Positions 36,664 to 44,639 of a stretch of DNA of 64,000 bases are shown here, one piece after another. Below the pieces are notes generated by a model, which searched no databases, was not told the origin of the DNA, and was given only the letters and a program-made list of their open reading frames with translations. This DNA is from Dastarcus helophoroides. Its lineage: Eukaryota > Arthropoda > Insecta > Coleoptera > Bothrideridae. Position 1 is the first letter of the stretch, and every line of letters starts with the position of its first letter. Both the position numbers and the translations under genes were made by a program. The DNA lies in the NCBI GenBank assembly GCA_028583605.1, contig CM053327.1, positions 46,464,010 to 46,528,009 on the forward strand, read 5' to 3'.

Positions 36664-37305
36664 CACAGATTAAATAGACTGAACGTTTCAATGTTGTCTC
36701 ATGCGTACAGTTGAAGCTAAAATCCGGGGAAGTGGGGAGGTACATTCCACTACTCTTTGATATGGTCGGATTAAGTAAAATTTATAAATACGAAACTTGC
36801 CGCGTAACGGTTCTAACGATTTAGATGAAACTTTAGAATTAGGGGCTTTTGGACCACTAGGATAATTTTTATAAGTGCTTTTTGGTAAAAGTTCAGGAGA
36901 GCTATTTTCAAAGACATCTTGGTTTAATAGTAAAATAATTTTCTTTCAATACGCGTCGCCTGTGTACAATATTGTTAAGCCGGTGCTGTAAACACGTCAT
37001 GATTGCAGTGAAATGGCGGCACGCGCACGTCGATAATTGAATATTTATATATTTTATTTTTACCTACCCAAAGAACGAAACTCTTGATTTTCCTTCACTA
37101 ATGTGTTCACTGAGGTTTCAACAATGATCCACAATACACTTCCCCATATTTACAGCCCATTTTCTTTAAAAAAAAACAGATGTTATCTTCGCAAAGGTCT
37201 GTCAAATAATAAGAGGGCATTGCGAGCTAGATGGAGCTAGGCTTTCGCCAGGCTTTCAACTGGCTTCACTACTTAACGTGTTAGGTTCAGTCTATTTAGT
37301 CTCTG
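36664..37305 (+). mobile_element. 642-bp non-autonomous hAT-like element
   Basis: The ends are CACAGATTAAATAGACTGAAC and the inverse of CAGAGACTAAATAGACTGAA. An exact 8-bp duplication ATGGTAAC flanks it (36656-36663 and 37306-37313), as expected for hAT. It has no transposase frame. A second copy of identical length lies inverted at 38202-38843. Confidence 0.85.
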
Positions 37306-37574
37306 ATGGTAACAGTTCAAGGATCTAAGAAGAGAGGTCGTTATCAAAATAAACATCACAGAGTTGACAGTTACGTTTTTCTATGATTATTTACAGTACA
37401 TCGTATAAAAAGGTTATTTAGGCTTTCCAAATGGAAGTTTGGGATAAAAAATAGACTTCTATCTGTTCCGCATTATCTATCTCTATACCATCTATATACC
37501 ATCTATACCAATTTCGTTGAAATTGCTAACCGACACACTTTCGCATTTAACGAGATTTTTATACCTTATCGAAC
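37306..37574. other. Short unique interval between transposons
   Basis: A small ATCTATACC repeat lies at about 37476-37510. I see no gene. Confidence 0.4.
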
Positions 37575-37587
37575 TAAAGCGAGACAT

Positions 37588-37672
37588 TTCGTAGGTATAT
37601 AAGGCAGCTTAGCCCAAATTCACATCCAGAATATTCAATCTTAAATCAGTAGAATTTAAAATGAGTGATCAA
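37588..37672 (+). promoter_or_regulatory. TATA-type promoter with an ATG cut off by a SINE
   Basis: GGTATATAAGGCAGC (about 37592-37606) is a good TATA context. About 60 bp later comes AATTTAAAATGAGTG, with the ATG at 37661 in a favourable context. The frame reads only MSDQRLGVV before it enters the tRNA-like repeat at 37674. It may be the 5' end of a gene broken by the insertion, or a chance TATA in AT-rich DNA. Confidence 0.3.
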
Positions 37673-37673
37673 C

Positions 37674-37739
37674 GATTGGGAGTCGTACCCAGGCCTTCAC
37701 GTTAGAGGCAGGATTCCTAACCACGGAGATATGGCCCCA
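37674..37739 (-). mobile_element. tRNA-derived SINE head (tRNA-Glu-like)
   Basis: Read on the minus strand: GGGGCCATATCTCCGTGGTT, AGGAATCCTGCCTCTAACG, TGAAGGCCTGGGTACGACTC. Spacing and words resemble tRNA-Glu (A box around CTCCGTGGTTAGGA; B box GGTACGACTCC, one change from GGTTCGANTCC). The acceptor stem does not pair, so it is not a functional tRNA. Shorter pieces with the same head are at about 37862-37885 and 38844-38866. Confidence 0.6.
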
Positions 37740-37785
37740 GTATTTTCAACTCTATCCATTCACTTCACGTACCGCACGCTCCAGA

Positions 37786-38131
37786 GACTAAAATAGACTG
37801 AACGTTTCAATTTCGTAGCATGAGAACCGTTGAATGTAAAATACGGGGAAGAGAGACTTCCTAACCACGGAGCTATGGCCCCACTACTACCCAAAGAATG
37901 AGACTCTTGATTTTTCTTCACTAATATGTTTACTTACGTTGCGACAGTGTTCCACAATACATTTTCTTATATATAATGCCTGTTTGCTAAAAAAAAACCA
38001 GATGTTGTCTTCGCAAAGTTCTGTTAAAGAATACGAGCGCGTTGCGAGCTGAGCTTTCACTCAGCTACCAACTGCCTTCACTGTTACCATGCAGCGTTCA
38101 AGTTTATTTGGTATCTGGAAACTTCCAATGT
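37786..38131 (+). mobile_element. Diverged, interrupted copy of the hAT-like family
   Basis: It starts CAGAGACTAAAATAGACTGA. Its left part is followed by the SINE-head piece (CTAACCACGGAGCTATGGCC) and then by the right half of the element (CCCAAAGAATGAGACTCTTG to the end near GTATCTGG). Many substitutions set it apart from the 642-bp copies. Confidence 0.7.
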
Positions 38132-38201
38132 AATGTACGTCTACTGTAACAAAGATGTCGCCACCATATACACATAAGCACCCAAAACTAAGTGTTAATG
38201 T

Positions 38202-38843
38202 CAGAGACTAAATAGATTGAACCTAACACAGTAAGCAGTGAAGCCAGTTGAAAGCCTGACGAAAGCCTAGCTCTATCTAGCTCGCAATGCCCTCTTATTA
38301 TTTGACAGACTTTTGCGAAGATAACATCGGTTTTTTTTAAAGAAAATGGGCTGTAAATGTGGGGAAGTGTATTGTGGATCATTGTTGAAACCTCAGTGAA
38401 CACATTAATGAAGGAAAATCAAGAGTTTCATTCTTTGGGTAGGTAAAAATAAAATATATAAATATTCAATTATCGGCGTGCGCGCGTCGCCATTTCACTG
38501 CAATCATGACGTGTTTACAGCACCGGCTTAACAATATTGTACACAGGCCTCTCGTATTGAAAGAAAATTATTTTACTTTTAAACCAAGATGTCTTTGAAA
38601 ATACTTCTCCTGAACTTTTACCAAAAAGCACTTATAAAAATTATTATATTGGTCCAAAAGCCCCTAATTCTAAAGTTTCATCTAAATCGTTAGAACCGTT
38701 ACGGCGGCAAGTTTCGTATTTATAAATTTTACTTAATCCGTCCATATCAAAGAGTAGTGGAATGCACCTCCCCACTTCCCCGGATTTTAGCTTCAACTGT
38801 ACGCATGAGACAACATTGAAACGTTCAGTCTATTTAGTCTCTG
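38202..38843 (-). mobile_element. Second 642-bp hAT-like element, inverted
   Basis: Begins CAGAGACTAAATAGATTGAA and ends GTCTATTTAGTCTCTG. It is close to the reverse complement of 36664-37305 over its whole length. The flanking octamers (GTTAATGT and CTAACCAC) differ, so there is no target duplication here; recombination with a related copy is likely. The frame at 38188-38403 is inside it and is not a gene. Confidence 0.85.
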
Positions 38844-39186
38844 CTAACCACGGAGCTATGGCCCCACTACTACCCAAAAAATGAGACTCTTGATTTTCCT
38901 TCACTAATATGTTTACCTATGTTGCAACAGTGTTCCACAATACATTTTTTCATATTTAATGCCTATTTGCTAAAAAAAAACCGGATGTTGTCTTCGCAAA
39001 GTTCTGTTAAAGAATACGAGCGCGTCGCGAGCTGAGCTTTCGCTAGGCTTCCAATTTGCTTCACTGGTTACCTAGCAGCGTTCAGTCTGTTTGGTTTCTG
39101 GAAACTTCTAATGTAATGTACGGCTACTGTAACAAAGATGTCGCCACCATATACACATAAGCACCCAAAACTAAGTGCTAATGTGT
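38844..39186. repeat. Second copy of the 37862-38200 segment
   Basis: The order CTAACCACGGAGCTATGGCC, GAGACTCTTGATTTTCCTTC, GTTGTCTTCGCAAAGTTCTG, GAATACGAGCGCGT, then CCAAAACTAAGTGCTAATGT repeats the left flank of the 38202 element. The hAT copy therefore sits between two direct copies of this segment. Confidence 0.75.
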
Positions 39187-39236
39187 ATATGGTGGGGACA
39201 TCTTTGTTACAGTAAACGTACATTACATTAGAAGTT
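39106..39236. repeat. Hairpin with ~58-bp arms
   Basis: GAAACTTCTAATGTAATGTA with ACAAAGATGTCGCCACCATA (39106-39163) returns inverted as TATGGTGGGGACATCTTTGT with TACATTACATTAGAAGTTTC (39185-39236). The left arm also exists near 38105-38170, so the right arm is an inverted local duplicate. Confidence 0.8.
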
Positions 39237-39410
39237 TCCGAAGTTTCTATTTCGCGGTAAATCCCCTAGATATTGGGTTATTTAGAAGTCATAATGCAAT
39301 TTGTTAGTCTTGTTGTCAACGTCTACGTTCCGTGTGTGTTTTGTAGTGTTCATTCAATACAAACTGAAGTTATTCGTTTTATTTTATAAAAAGATTTATT
39401 CAAGACATTT

Positions 39411-39745
39411 AGTATATACTACACTGTTGAAGTCTTCTGTTAATGTTAGTTAATTGGACTGTTAGTGACGGTATAAAAACGCAGTGAAAATCCGATGATT
39501 GTGAAAACTGCTTACAGTGGCTTTCATTGGTATTGGTATTCGAATCATTTGAAAATAAACAGAAAATTATCCCGACTTAAACTTCACTTAAACTTGTGTT
39601 TTGATATTTTAGTAAAAAAAAACTATGACAATTACAAATACACGATTATTTTCAAAAGAAAAACATGTGTGGACTGAAAACAACTCATGAAGTTTAGTTC
39701 CACTTTCTGGCGAGTGAATAGGATTCTTGCAAGGAGGAAGGATCT
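39411..39745 (+). promoter_or_regulatory. TATA promoter plus putative non-coding exon, copy 1
   Basis: GACGGTATAAAAACGC (about 39466-39481) is a strong TATA box. The following ~260 bp end at a perfect donor, ATCT before GTAAGTACAC (donor at 39746). The whole segment is duplicated at 42189-42546 with the same TATA and donor. A good acceptor (TTCCTTCCTGCTTCCAG) lies just before the signal-peptide exon at 44216, so this may be an untranslated first exon of that gene. The junction is inferred; RNA evidence is needed. Confidence 0.4.
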
Positions 39746-39746
39746 G

Positions 39747-40400
39747 TAAGTACACGATTATTAAGTTCTTGAGATTTTCGGTTTCGAAACTGTTACGAAG
39801 TGGAAGCAAATGAAGAGGGCATTTTACCTCCTTAAGCTATTGATAATGAAGACTTCTACAGTCAAAGACGGGATTGAATTGTAACTGAAAGTGTTCATTG
39901 TCCATTGAACGAACTAGTCTCTGGAACGAGCATCTTCAGTAGTTGCATGACACGTTCCAATTCGGAGGAAGACTATATTTAGCCACGAGATTTCGTTCAA
40001 AAGCAGTTTATTTCATGTTGCACCAATTAAAACACAAGACAATTTTTCAGCATTTTTTTATTAAAGATTAATTACAATTTTCGAGAGCTGCGTCTACTTG
40101 AACCCGCACTATAATCGAGCATAATATTTGTTCTTAAATTGGAAAAAATTTCAATCCACCTTGTGCGCGTTTCCTCGTTTATTAACACCTAAAATAAAAA
40201 CAATACAAATCCTTGAATATTTCCAGTTAATGTAAACAAAACGAGAAAAATGATTGATGACGTTTCGTTATTGACGGAAATACCTAATATTTCAAAACAT
40301 AAAGGCATTCCCATAAGGAAAAATAACAGAATAGCGAGATACAACTTCAATATATTCAGGCTTTAGATTCTGATTTTAGATTAGAAAGTGATACTTTGAA
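39747..40400. other. AT-rich DNA, no gene recognised
   Basis: The interval contains CACGTTCCAATTCGGAGGAA near 39952, a diverged scrap of fold-back family G. Nothing else is identifiable. Confidence 0.4.
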
Positions 40401-41172
40401 TAAACATTATTTAATTAAAATTGTTTGCTTTCTTAGGAATAAAATTATATCGCTTTATCATGAAAACTGCATTTGAAGATAAAATGTATTTTATTACAAA
40501 ATTCTAATTAAACTCTACAAAAACACAAAAAAAATATTTTTTTAAACAACATTACGATCTTTTAAAGAAATAAAGTGTTCATTACTTTCTCAGCAAAATT
40601 GTTTAAATCCAAATTTCCAAAATTAATAATTGGACCCTAGAATGGGTAGTTCTATCTCTTTGTGAATAGCCGTACTATTGGCACAGTTAGGCCTGTAAGC
40701 GGCACAATTGGCAATCGCAATCAAATCAGTCGGTACCTACGCATTTAGCATCATAAACCGTAAATACACACTCCAAACTCTAACTCGTACTCACCATTTG
40801 GCAATATCGCATAAGCGCGGAGCGGCGTACCGCACCTCGGGCTAGCTTTAGCGTGATGTTCTGTAGTTTATTTCTCCGTATCCCGTGGAGACCGTTGATA
40901 GGCATTGCATGGTAGCCACGCTAGGTGCATAATTCTGCGCGCACCAACGTATTTCAATTCAATTTCCTTATGGTATATAATATAATGGAATAGAAGTTTG
41001 CGTACTTTATTCCAAGTCACTCACAAGTATTATTAGTTAATTATTATATCATTATTTGGGTTTAAAAATGTGATAAAATAAATCCAAGACTTTTACATTA
41101 AGTAGAAAAGAATAGATCGCTCATTTCACGAGGAACGCGCGCTCTTGCGCTCTTTAAGACCAGCCGCCACTG
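40400..41172 (-). mobile_element. hAT-like element (CAGTGGCGGCTGG family), truncated
   Basis: It reads as the reverse complement of the complete element at 48367-49259. The terminus GACCAGCCGCCACTG is intact at 41158-41172. The internal landmarks (GTACCTACGCATTTAGCATC, AAGCGCGGAGCGGCGTACCG, CATTTCACGAGGAACGCGCG) are present. The other end fades near 40400 and no terminal repeat is seen there. Confidence 0.8.
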
Positions 41173-41509
41173 TGGATCACCCTAAAATCTAAGCTACTTT
41201 TTTTTTAGGTCTTGTGTTTTTCTGCCAATTCCTGGCTCACAACTCTGTATACTCGATCAAAGTGGTAATAAAAAGAAATTAAAAGTTTGTTTTAAAGTTT
41301 AATCCTGGTGAAATTATTGTAATAGTTTTGATGCTAGTGTTATAAAATATAATAAAATTCGTCTTTGAATGTCCAACGAAGATAACCAGCTTTGACAATT
41401 AGTACTTTTGAATGTAGAAGGTGAAAATATTCAACAAAATTTGTCTGTAGGTTATATTAAATCACACAATAACAATTACAAATAAATCAAACCAAAAACA
41501 ATACAATAT
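41173..41509. other. AT-rich interval, no gene recognised
   Basis: This lies downstream of the cathepsin-like fragment in its orientation. I see no AATAAA on the minus strand close to the stop codon. Confidence 0.4.
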
Positions 41510-41761
41510 TTAGACGACAGGGTAAGAGGCGTCTGTTGCAATGCCACAGTTGTTATCACGATTGCGCGACATTCTGATGTAACCGTTTTCGCCCCATTCC
41601 GGTCCCCACGAATTTTTAACTATCCAGTAATGCTGATTATTCTCGGTACAGTAACCGACGGCCAGAATTCCGTGATTCAACATCGAAGTGCTGCATCAAT
41701 CTTCATAAAAGATCCCGGATTCATACAATTAAAAATAAGATGCATCCACACCAACGGAAAT
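41510..41761 (-). pseudogene. Cathepsin L-like cysteine protease, 3' fragment
   Basis: On the minus strand the frame reads ISVGVDASYF, stop, LYESGIFYED, stop, [16 protein letters not shown], then [38 protein letters not shown] and a stop at 41510-41512. This is the C-terminal end of a papain-family (C1A) cathepsin L, with the catalytic His (LNHG) and Asn (KNSWG) regions preserved. Two in-frame stops (TAA 41729-41731, TGA 41696-41698) and a roughly two-codon deletion after DAS mark it as a pseudogene. GYC replaces the usual GYG. Homology stops at 41761, where a hAT-like repeat begins. Alternative: the part from 41690 down could be an intact terminal exon after a poor acceptor (GATGCAG), which I consider less likely. 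I saw no other cathepsin exon in the window. Confidence 0.82.
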
Positions 41762-42189
41762 AAGTACCTACGTATTTAGCATCATAAACCGTAAATACAC
41801 ACTTCAAACTCTAACTCGTACTCACCATTTGGCAATATCGCATAAGCGCGGAGCGGCGTACCGCACCTCGAGCTAGCTTTAGCGTGATGTTCTGTAGTTT
41901 ATTTCTCCGTATCCCGTGGAGGCCATTAATAGGCATCGCATGGCAGCCAGGCTAGGTGCCTAATTCTGCCCGCCTCAACGTATTTCAATTTCCTCATAGT
42001 ATATAATGGAATAAAAGTTTGCGTACTTTATTCCAAGCCATTCACAAGTATTATTAGTTAATTAGTATATCGTTATTTTGTGTTTAAAAATGTGATAAAT
42101 CCAAGACTTTTACGTTAAATAGAAAAGAATAGATAGCTCATTTCACGAGGAGGGCGCTCTCTTGCGCTCTATAAGACCAGCCGCTACTG
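41762..42189 (-). mobile_element. hAT-like element (CAGTGGCGGCTGG family), partial
   Basis: It has the same landmarks as the 40400-41172 copy and ends GACCAGCCGCTACTG at 42189. It is truncated at GTACCTACG, exactly where the cathepsin-like homology ends. Confidence 0.8.
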
Positions 42190-42546
42190 GTATATACTGC
42201 ATAGTGTTGAACTTTTCTGTTAATGTTAGTTCATTGGACTCTTAGTGGCGGTATAAAAAATGTGAAAATCCGATGATGATGAAAACTGCTTACAGTGACT
42301 AGAAAACTGCTTACAGTGTCTAGAAAACTTTCATTGCTATTCAAATCATTTAAAAATAGAAAGTTATCCCAACAAGACATCTTATTCCTTCACTTAAACT
42401 TGTCTTTGGATATTCTAGTAAAAAAACTATGACAATTACAAATACACTGTTATTTTCAAAAGAAGAACTGAAAAGTTTAATAACTTTTGAAGTTTAGTTC
42501 CACTTTCTAGCGCGTGAATGGGATTCTTGCAAGGATTTTTTGATCT
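42190..42546 (+). promoter_or_regulatory. TATA promoter plus putative non-coding exon, copy 2
   Basis: Duplicate of 39411-39745: GTTAGTTCATTGGACT, GGCGGTATAAAAAATG, AAAATCCGATGATGATGAAA, CTTGCAAGGA, then a donor after GATCT (GTAAGTACAC at 42547). A small internal triplication of TAGAAAACTGCTTACAGTG is added near 42281-42330. Being closer to 44216, it is an alternative candidate first exon. Confidence 0.4.
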
Positions 42547-43390
42547 GTAAGTACACGATAATTTTTGCTACGTTAGTTTTACTCCAACGTTTACTTTTGT
42601 CTATCATCGGATATCTATTTGCCTACCCTGTCTCAAGTGACATTGCACGCCACTGCAACAATGCTATAAACTGTTACTTTGAATATAGATCAAGAAATGA
42701 TAAAAGGAGTATATATGCACCACTAATATTTTACTTGCTTCTATTCAAGTGTCTAATATTTGTTAGGTAGTTACGTGAGGTTGAAAATCTCACTGAAGAG
42801 CTTTTAGTGATGATTTATCTGCTCCGGATTGCCTGTCATATGCGCGTTGGAAGCCTGCAAGGGTGGTTATACGGTTTTAAACAGGTGTTCCGGACACCTC
42901 TATTCACACTGTTTCCACATCCTTATGGATTTTCAAAACTCACACATAAAAAAATTACTGTGGCCATCCACAAGTTCATAAAGATTATAATTTTAGAAGC
43001 TATCGAAACGAAAACGCTTTTGACACATAATCCTTTTTTTATTAATAGATTTATTATCACTAACGTCACTATAACACTGTAGGATTAATAGGCCATTGAT
43101 TTTATAAGTATGATTCAAAAAAAGACACCTCAAAAAAAAATCTGTAATAGTTCTTTGACATAGTCCAATTCTGAAAGAAGTGTATTTTACAAAACTTACA
43201 AAAATGACGAAAACTTTACAAAAATTATTAGGTAGGAGGTATTAATCACACTGTAGTTATTCGGTGGTGAATATCTCGACTGATTTAATCAGAAATAAAT
43301 CAACTATCCGCTGCAACCCCAATCAAGGCGATAGTTGCCCATATTACTGATTCTTGTTGTTTGAGTTACGATAAACTTTAAAAAAGTGAT
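42547..43390. other. Mostly unique DNA, no gene established
   Basis: Frames at 42540-42770 and 42807-43082 have no domain and weak context. A diverged family-G scrap lies near 43147-43195, and the word AGGTAGGAGGTATTAATCAC occurs at about 43230 and 43405. Confidence 0.4.
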
Positions 43391-43514
43391 TACAAAAATT
43401 ATTAGGTAGGAGATATTAATCACACTGTAGTTGATAACGAAGGCTTTCCACAGCCTGAGTCAGTACAGGATATACTTCTTTCGGGATTGGACCCTGTCAA
43501 AGAACTACTAAAAG

Positions 43515-43561
43515 TGTTCGACACGTTTCGCCCACCATCGTAGGGGGCTTCTTCAGGAACA
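43515..43561 (-). ncRNA. Hammerhead-like ribozyme candidate, family G (minus)
   Basis: Minus strand: TGTTC (stem I), CTGAAGA, A, GCCC, 11-nt loop, GGGC, GAA, ACGTGT (stem III of 2 bp), C17, GAACA (stem I). All core bases fit CUGANGA...GAAA...GUC. Confidence 0.5.
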
Positions 43562-43642
43562 AAGAAAAGAAAAAATGAAAAAAGGAATTCTTTCATTTTT
43601 GCATATTCTCTCATATTCCTCTTTTCATTTTTTTCTTTTCTT

Positions 43643-43689
43643 TGTTTCTGAAGAAGCCCCCTACGATGGTGGGCGAAACGTGTCGAACA
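43643..43689 (+). ncRNA. Hammerhead-like ribozyme candidate, family G
   Basis: TGTTT (stem I, one G-U pair), CTGAAGA, A, GCCC, loop, GGGC, GAA, ACGTGT, C, GAACA. Confidence 0.5.
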
Positions 43690-43856
43690 CTTTTAGTAGT
43701 TCTTTGACACGGTCCAATCCCGGAAGAAGTATATCCTGTATTGACTCTAGCCGTGGAAGCCTTCGTTATCAACAAAGAAAAGAAAAAAATGAAAAGAGGA
43801 ATTCTTTCATTTTTACATATTCCCTCATATTCCTCTTTTTAATTTTTTCTTTTCTT

Positions 43857-43901
43857 TGTTCCTGAAGAAGCCCCCTACGATGGTGGGCGAAACGTCGAAC
43901 A
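43857..43901 (+). ncRNA. Hammerhead-like ribozyme candidate, family G
   Basis: TGTTC, CTGAAGA, A, GCCC, loop, GGGC, GAA, ACGT, C, GAACA. Stem I is perfect over 5 bp. Stem III is reduced to ACGT with no loop, so activity might need a dimeric fold. Confidence 0.5.
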
Positions 43902-44215
43902 CTTTTAGTAGTTCTTTGACACGGTCCAATCCCGGAAGAAGTATGTACTGGTCCTTGGTTATCTTTAAAAATTGAAATACAGAACTTGTGTTGAAATGAA
44001 TTGTTTGCGTTACGATAAATCTTAATAAGTTTCATGACAATTAATACAGCTGTATTCGTGTTAGATCTAACGGGCTTTCCAGTCTACTGAAATACTAATG
44101 CAGAAAAAATTCTAAGATTATTTCATGCCCATAAACCGAGTAAACGCTTGTAGTTGCAAGATTCCTTCCTGCTTCCAGTATTAAGACGAACAGTACCATC
44201 ACGACCGTCAAAGAA

Positions 44216-44454
44216 ATGATTTCTTATTTTTTAGTTCTGGTGTTACTGTCGACGTATTTTCCTGACCGAAAGTGTGCTAATAATGTAATCGATGTGGATG
44301 ATATTCTTTCGATCGATTTCATGCCTGGCACTGCTCTGCTTCTGCTGGAAAATAAAAAGGAAAATTTGACAAAATCAAACAGAAATGAAACCATCGATTA
44401 TTCTCAAATGGACGGATCGCTGGATAAAGCCATGAAAACGATGGGATTTCATCG
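44216..44454 (+). CDS. Exon with signal peptide: secreted/membrane Gly-rich protein
   Basis: The ATG at 44216 follows CAAAGAA. A strong acceptor (TTCCTTCCTGCTTCCAG, exon start 44179) lies just upstream, so a 5' untranslated exon probably exists. Residues 1-20 form a signal peptide: a hydrophobic FLVLVLLSTYF core, then a likely cleavage near CAN. Residues 21-79 are polar and acidic with NLT and NET glycosylation sequons. The donor is CG before GTAAGC (44455); the split Arg codon is completed by the A that opens the exon at 57303. The protein family is not identified by name. Together the four exons give 345 residues, and the end of the protein is not found in the window. Confidence 0.75.
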
Positions 44455-44639
44455 GTAAGCAAATTAATATTACAAGCTAATGTGTAAGCTTTTTTTACAT
44501 TTTGTGGGGGCTTTTATAAGCCCTGTCACCTACCAGGCAACCAAAAAAGTTCGCGCGGTTTTGAAGGTTAAAAAATACTAACACAAAAAAAGAGTTTAAC
44601 TTAAATTTATTTTGAAAAATAATCACCTTCAGCGGGTAT

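Larger units (their letters stand above)
43430..43970. mobile_element. Fold-back family G: inverted plus tandem copies
   Basis: The left copy (about 43436-43565) is inverted relative to two direct copies (about 43630-43775 and 43845-43950). Shared words are GTGGAAGCCTTCGTTATC, CACGGTCCAATCCCGG, AAGAAGTATATCCTGTA and the CTGAAGA / GCCC...GGGC / GAAAC core. The direct cores are 214 bp apart (43648 and 43862). The right end passes into a family-C end (CTGGTCCTTGGTTATC near 43948), so families G and C can be joined. Frames here (43420-44035) are repeat translations. Confidence 0.85.

Noticed and set aside
37674..37739. A functional tRNA gene on the minus strand
   Set aside because: The A and B boxes are recognisable, but the acceptor and anticodon stems do not pair, and partial copies of the same head exist nearby.
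41510..41690. Intact terminal exon of a live cathepsin L gene
   Set aside because: The homologous frame continues upstream through two stops without a good acceptor, and no other exons are seen.
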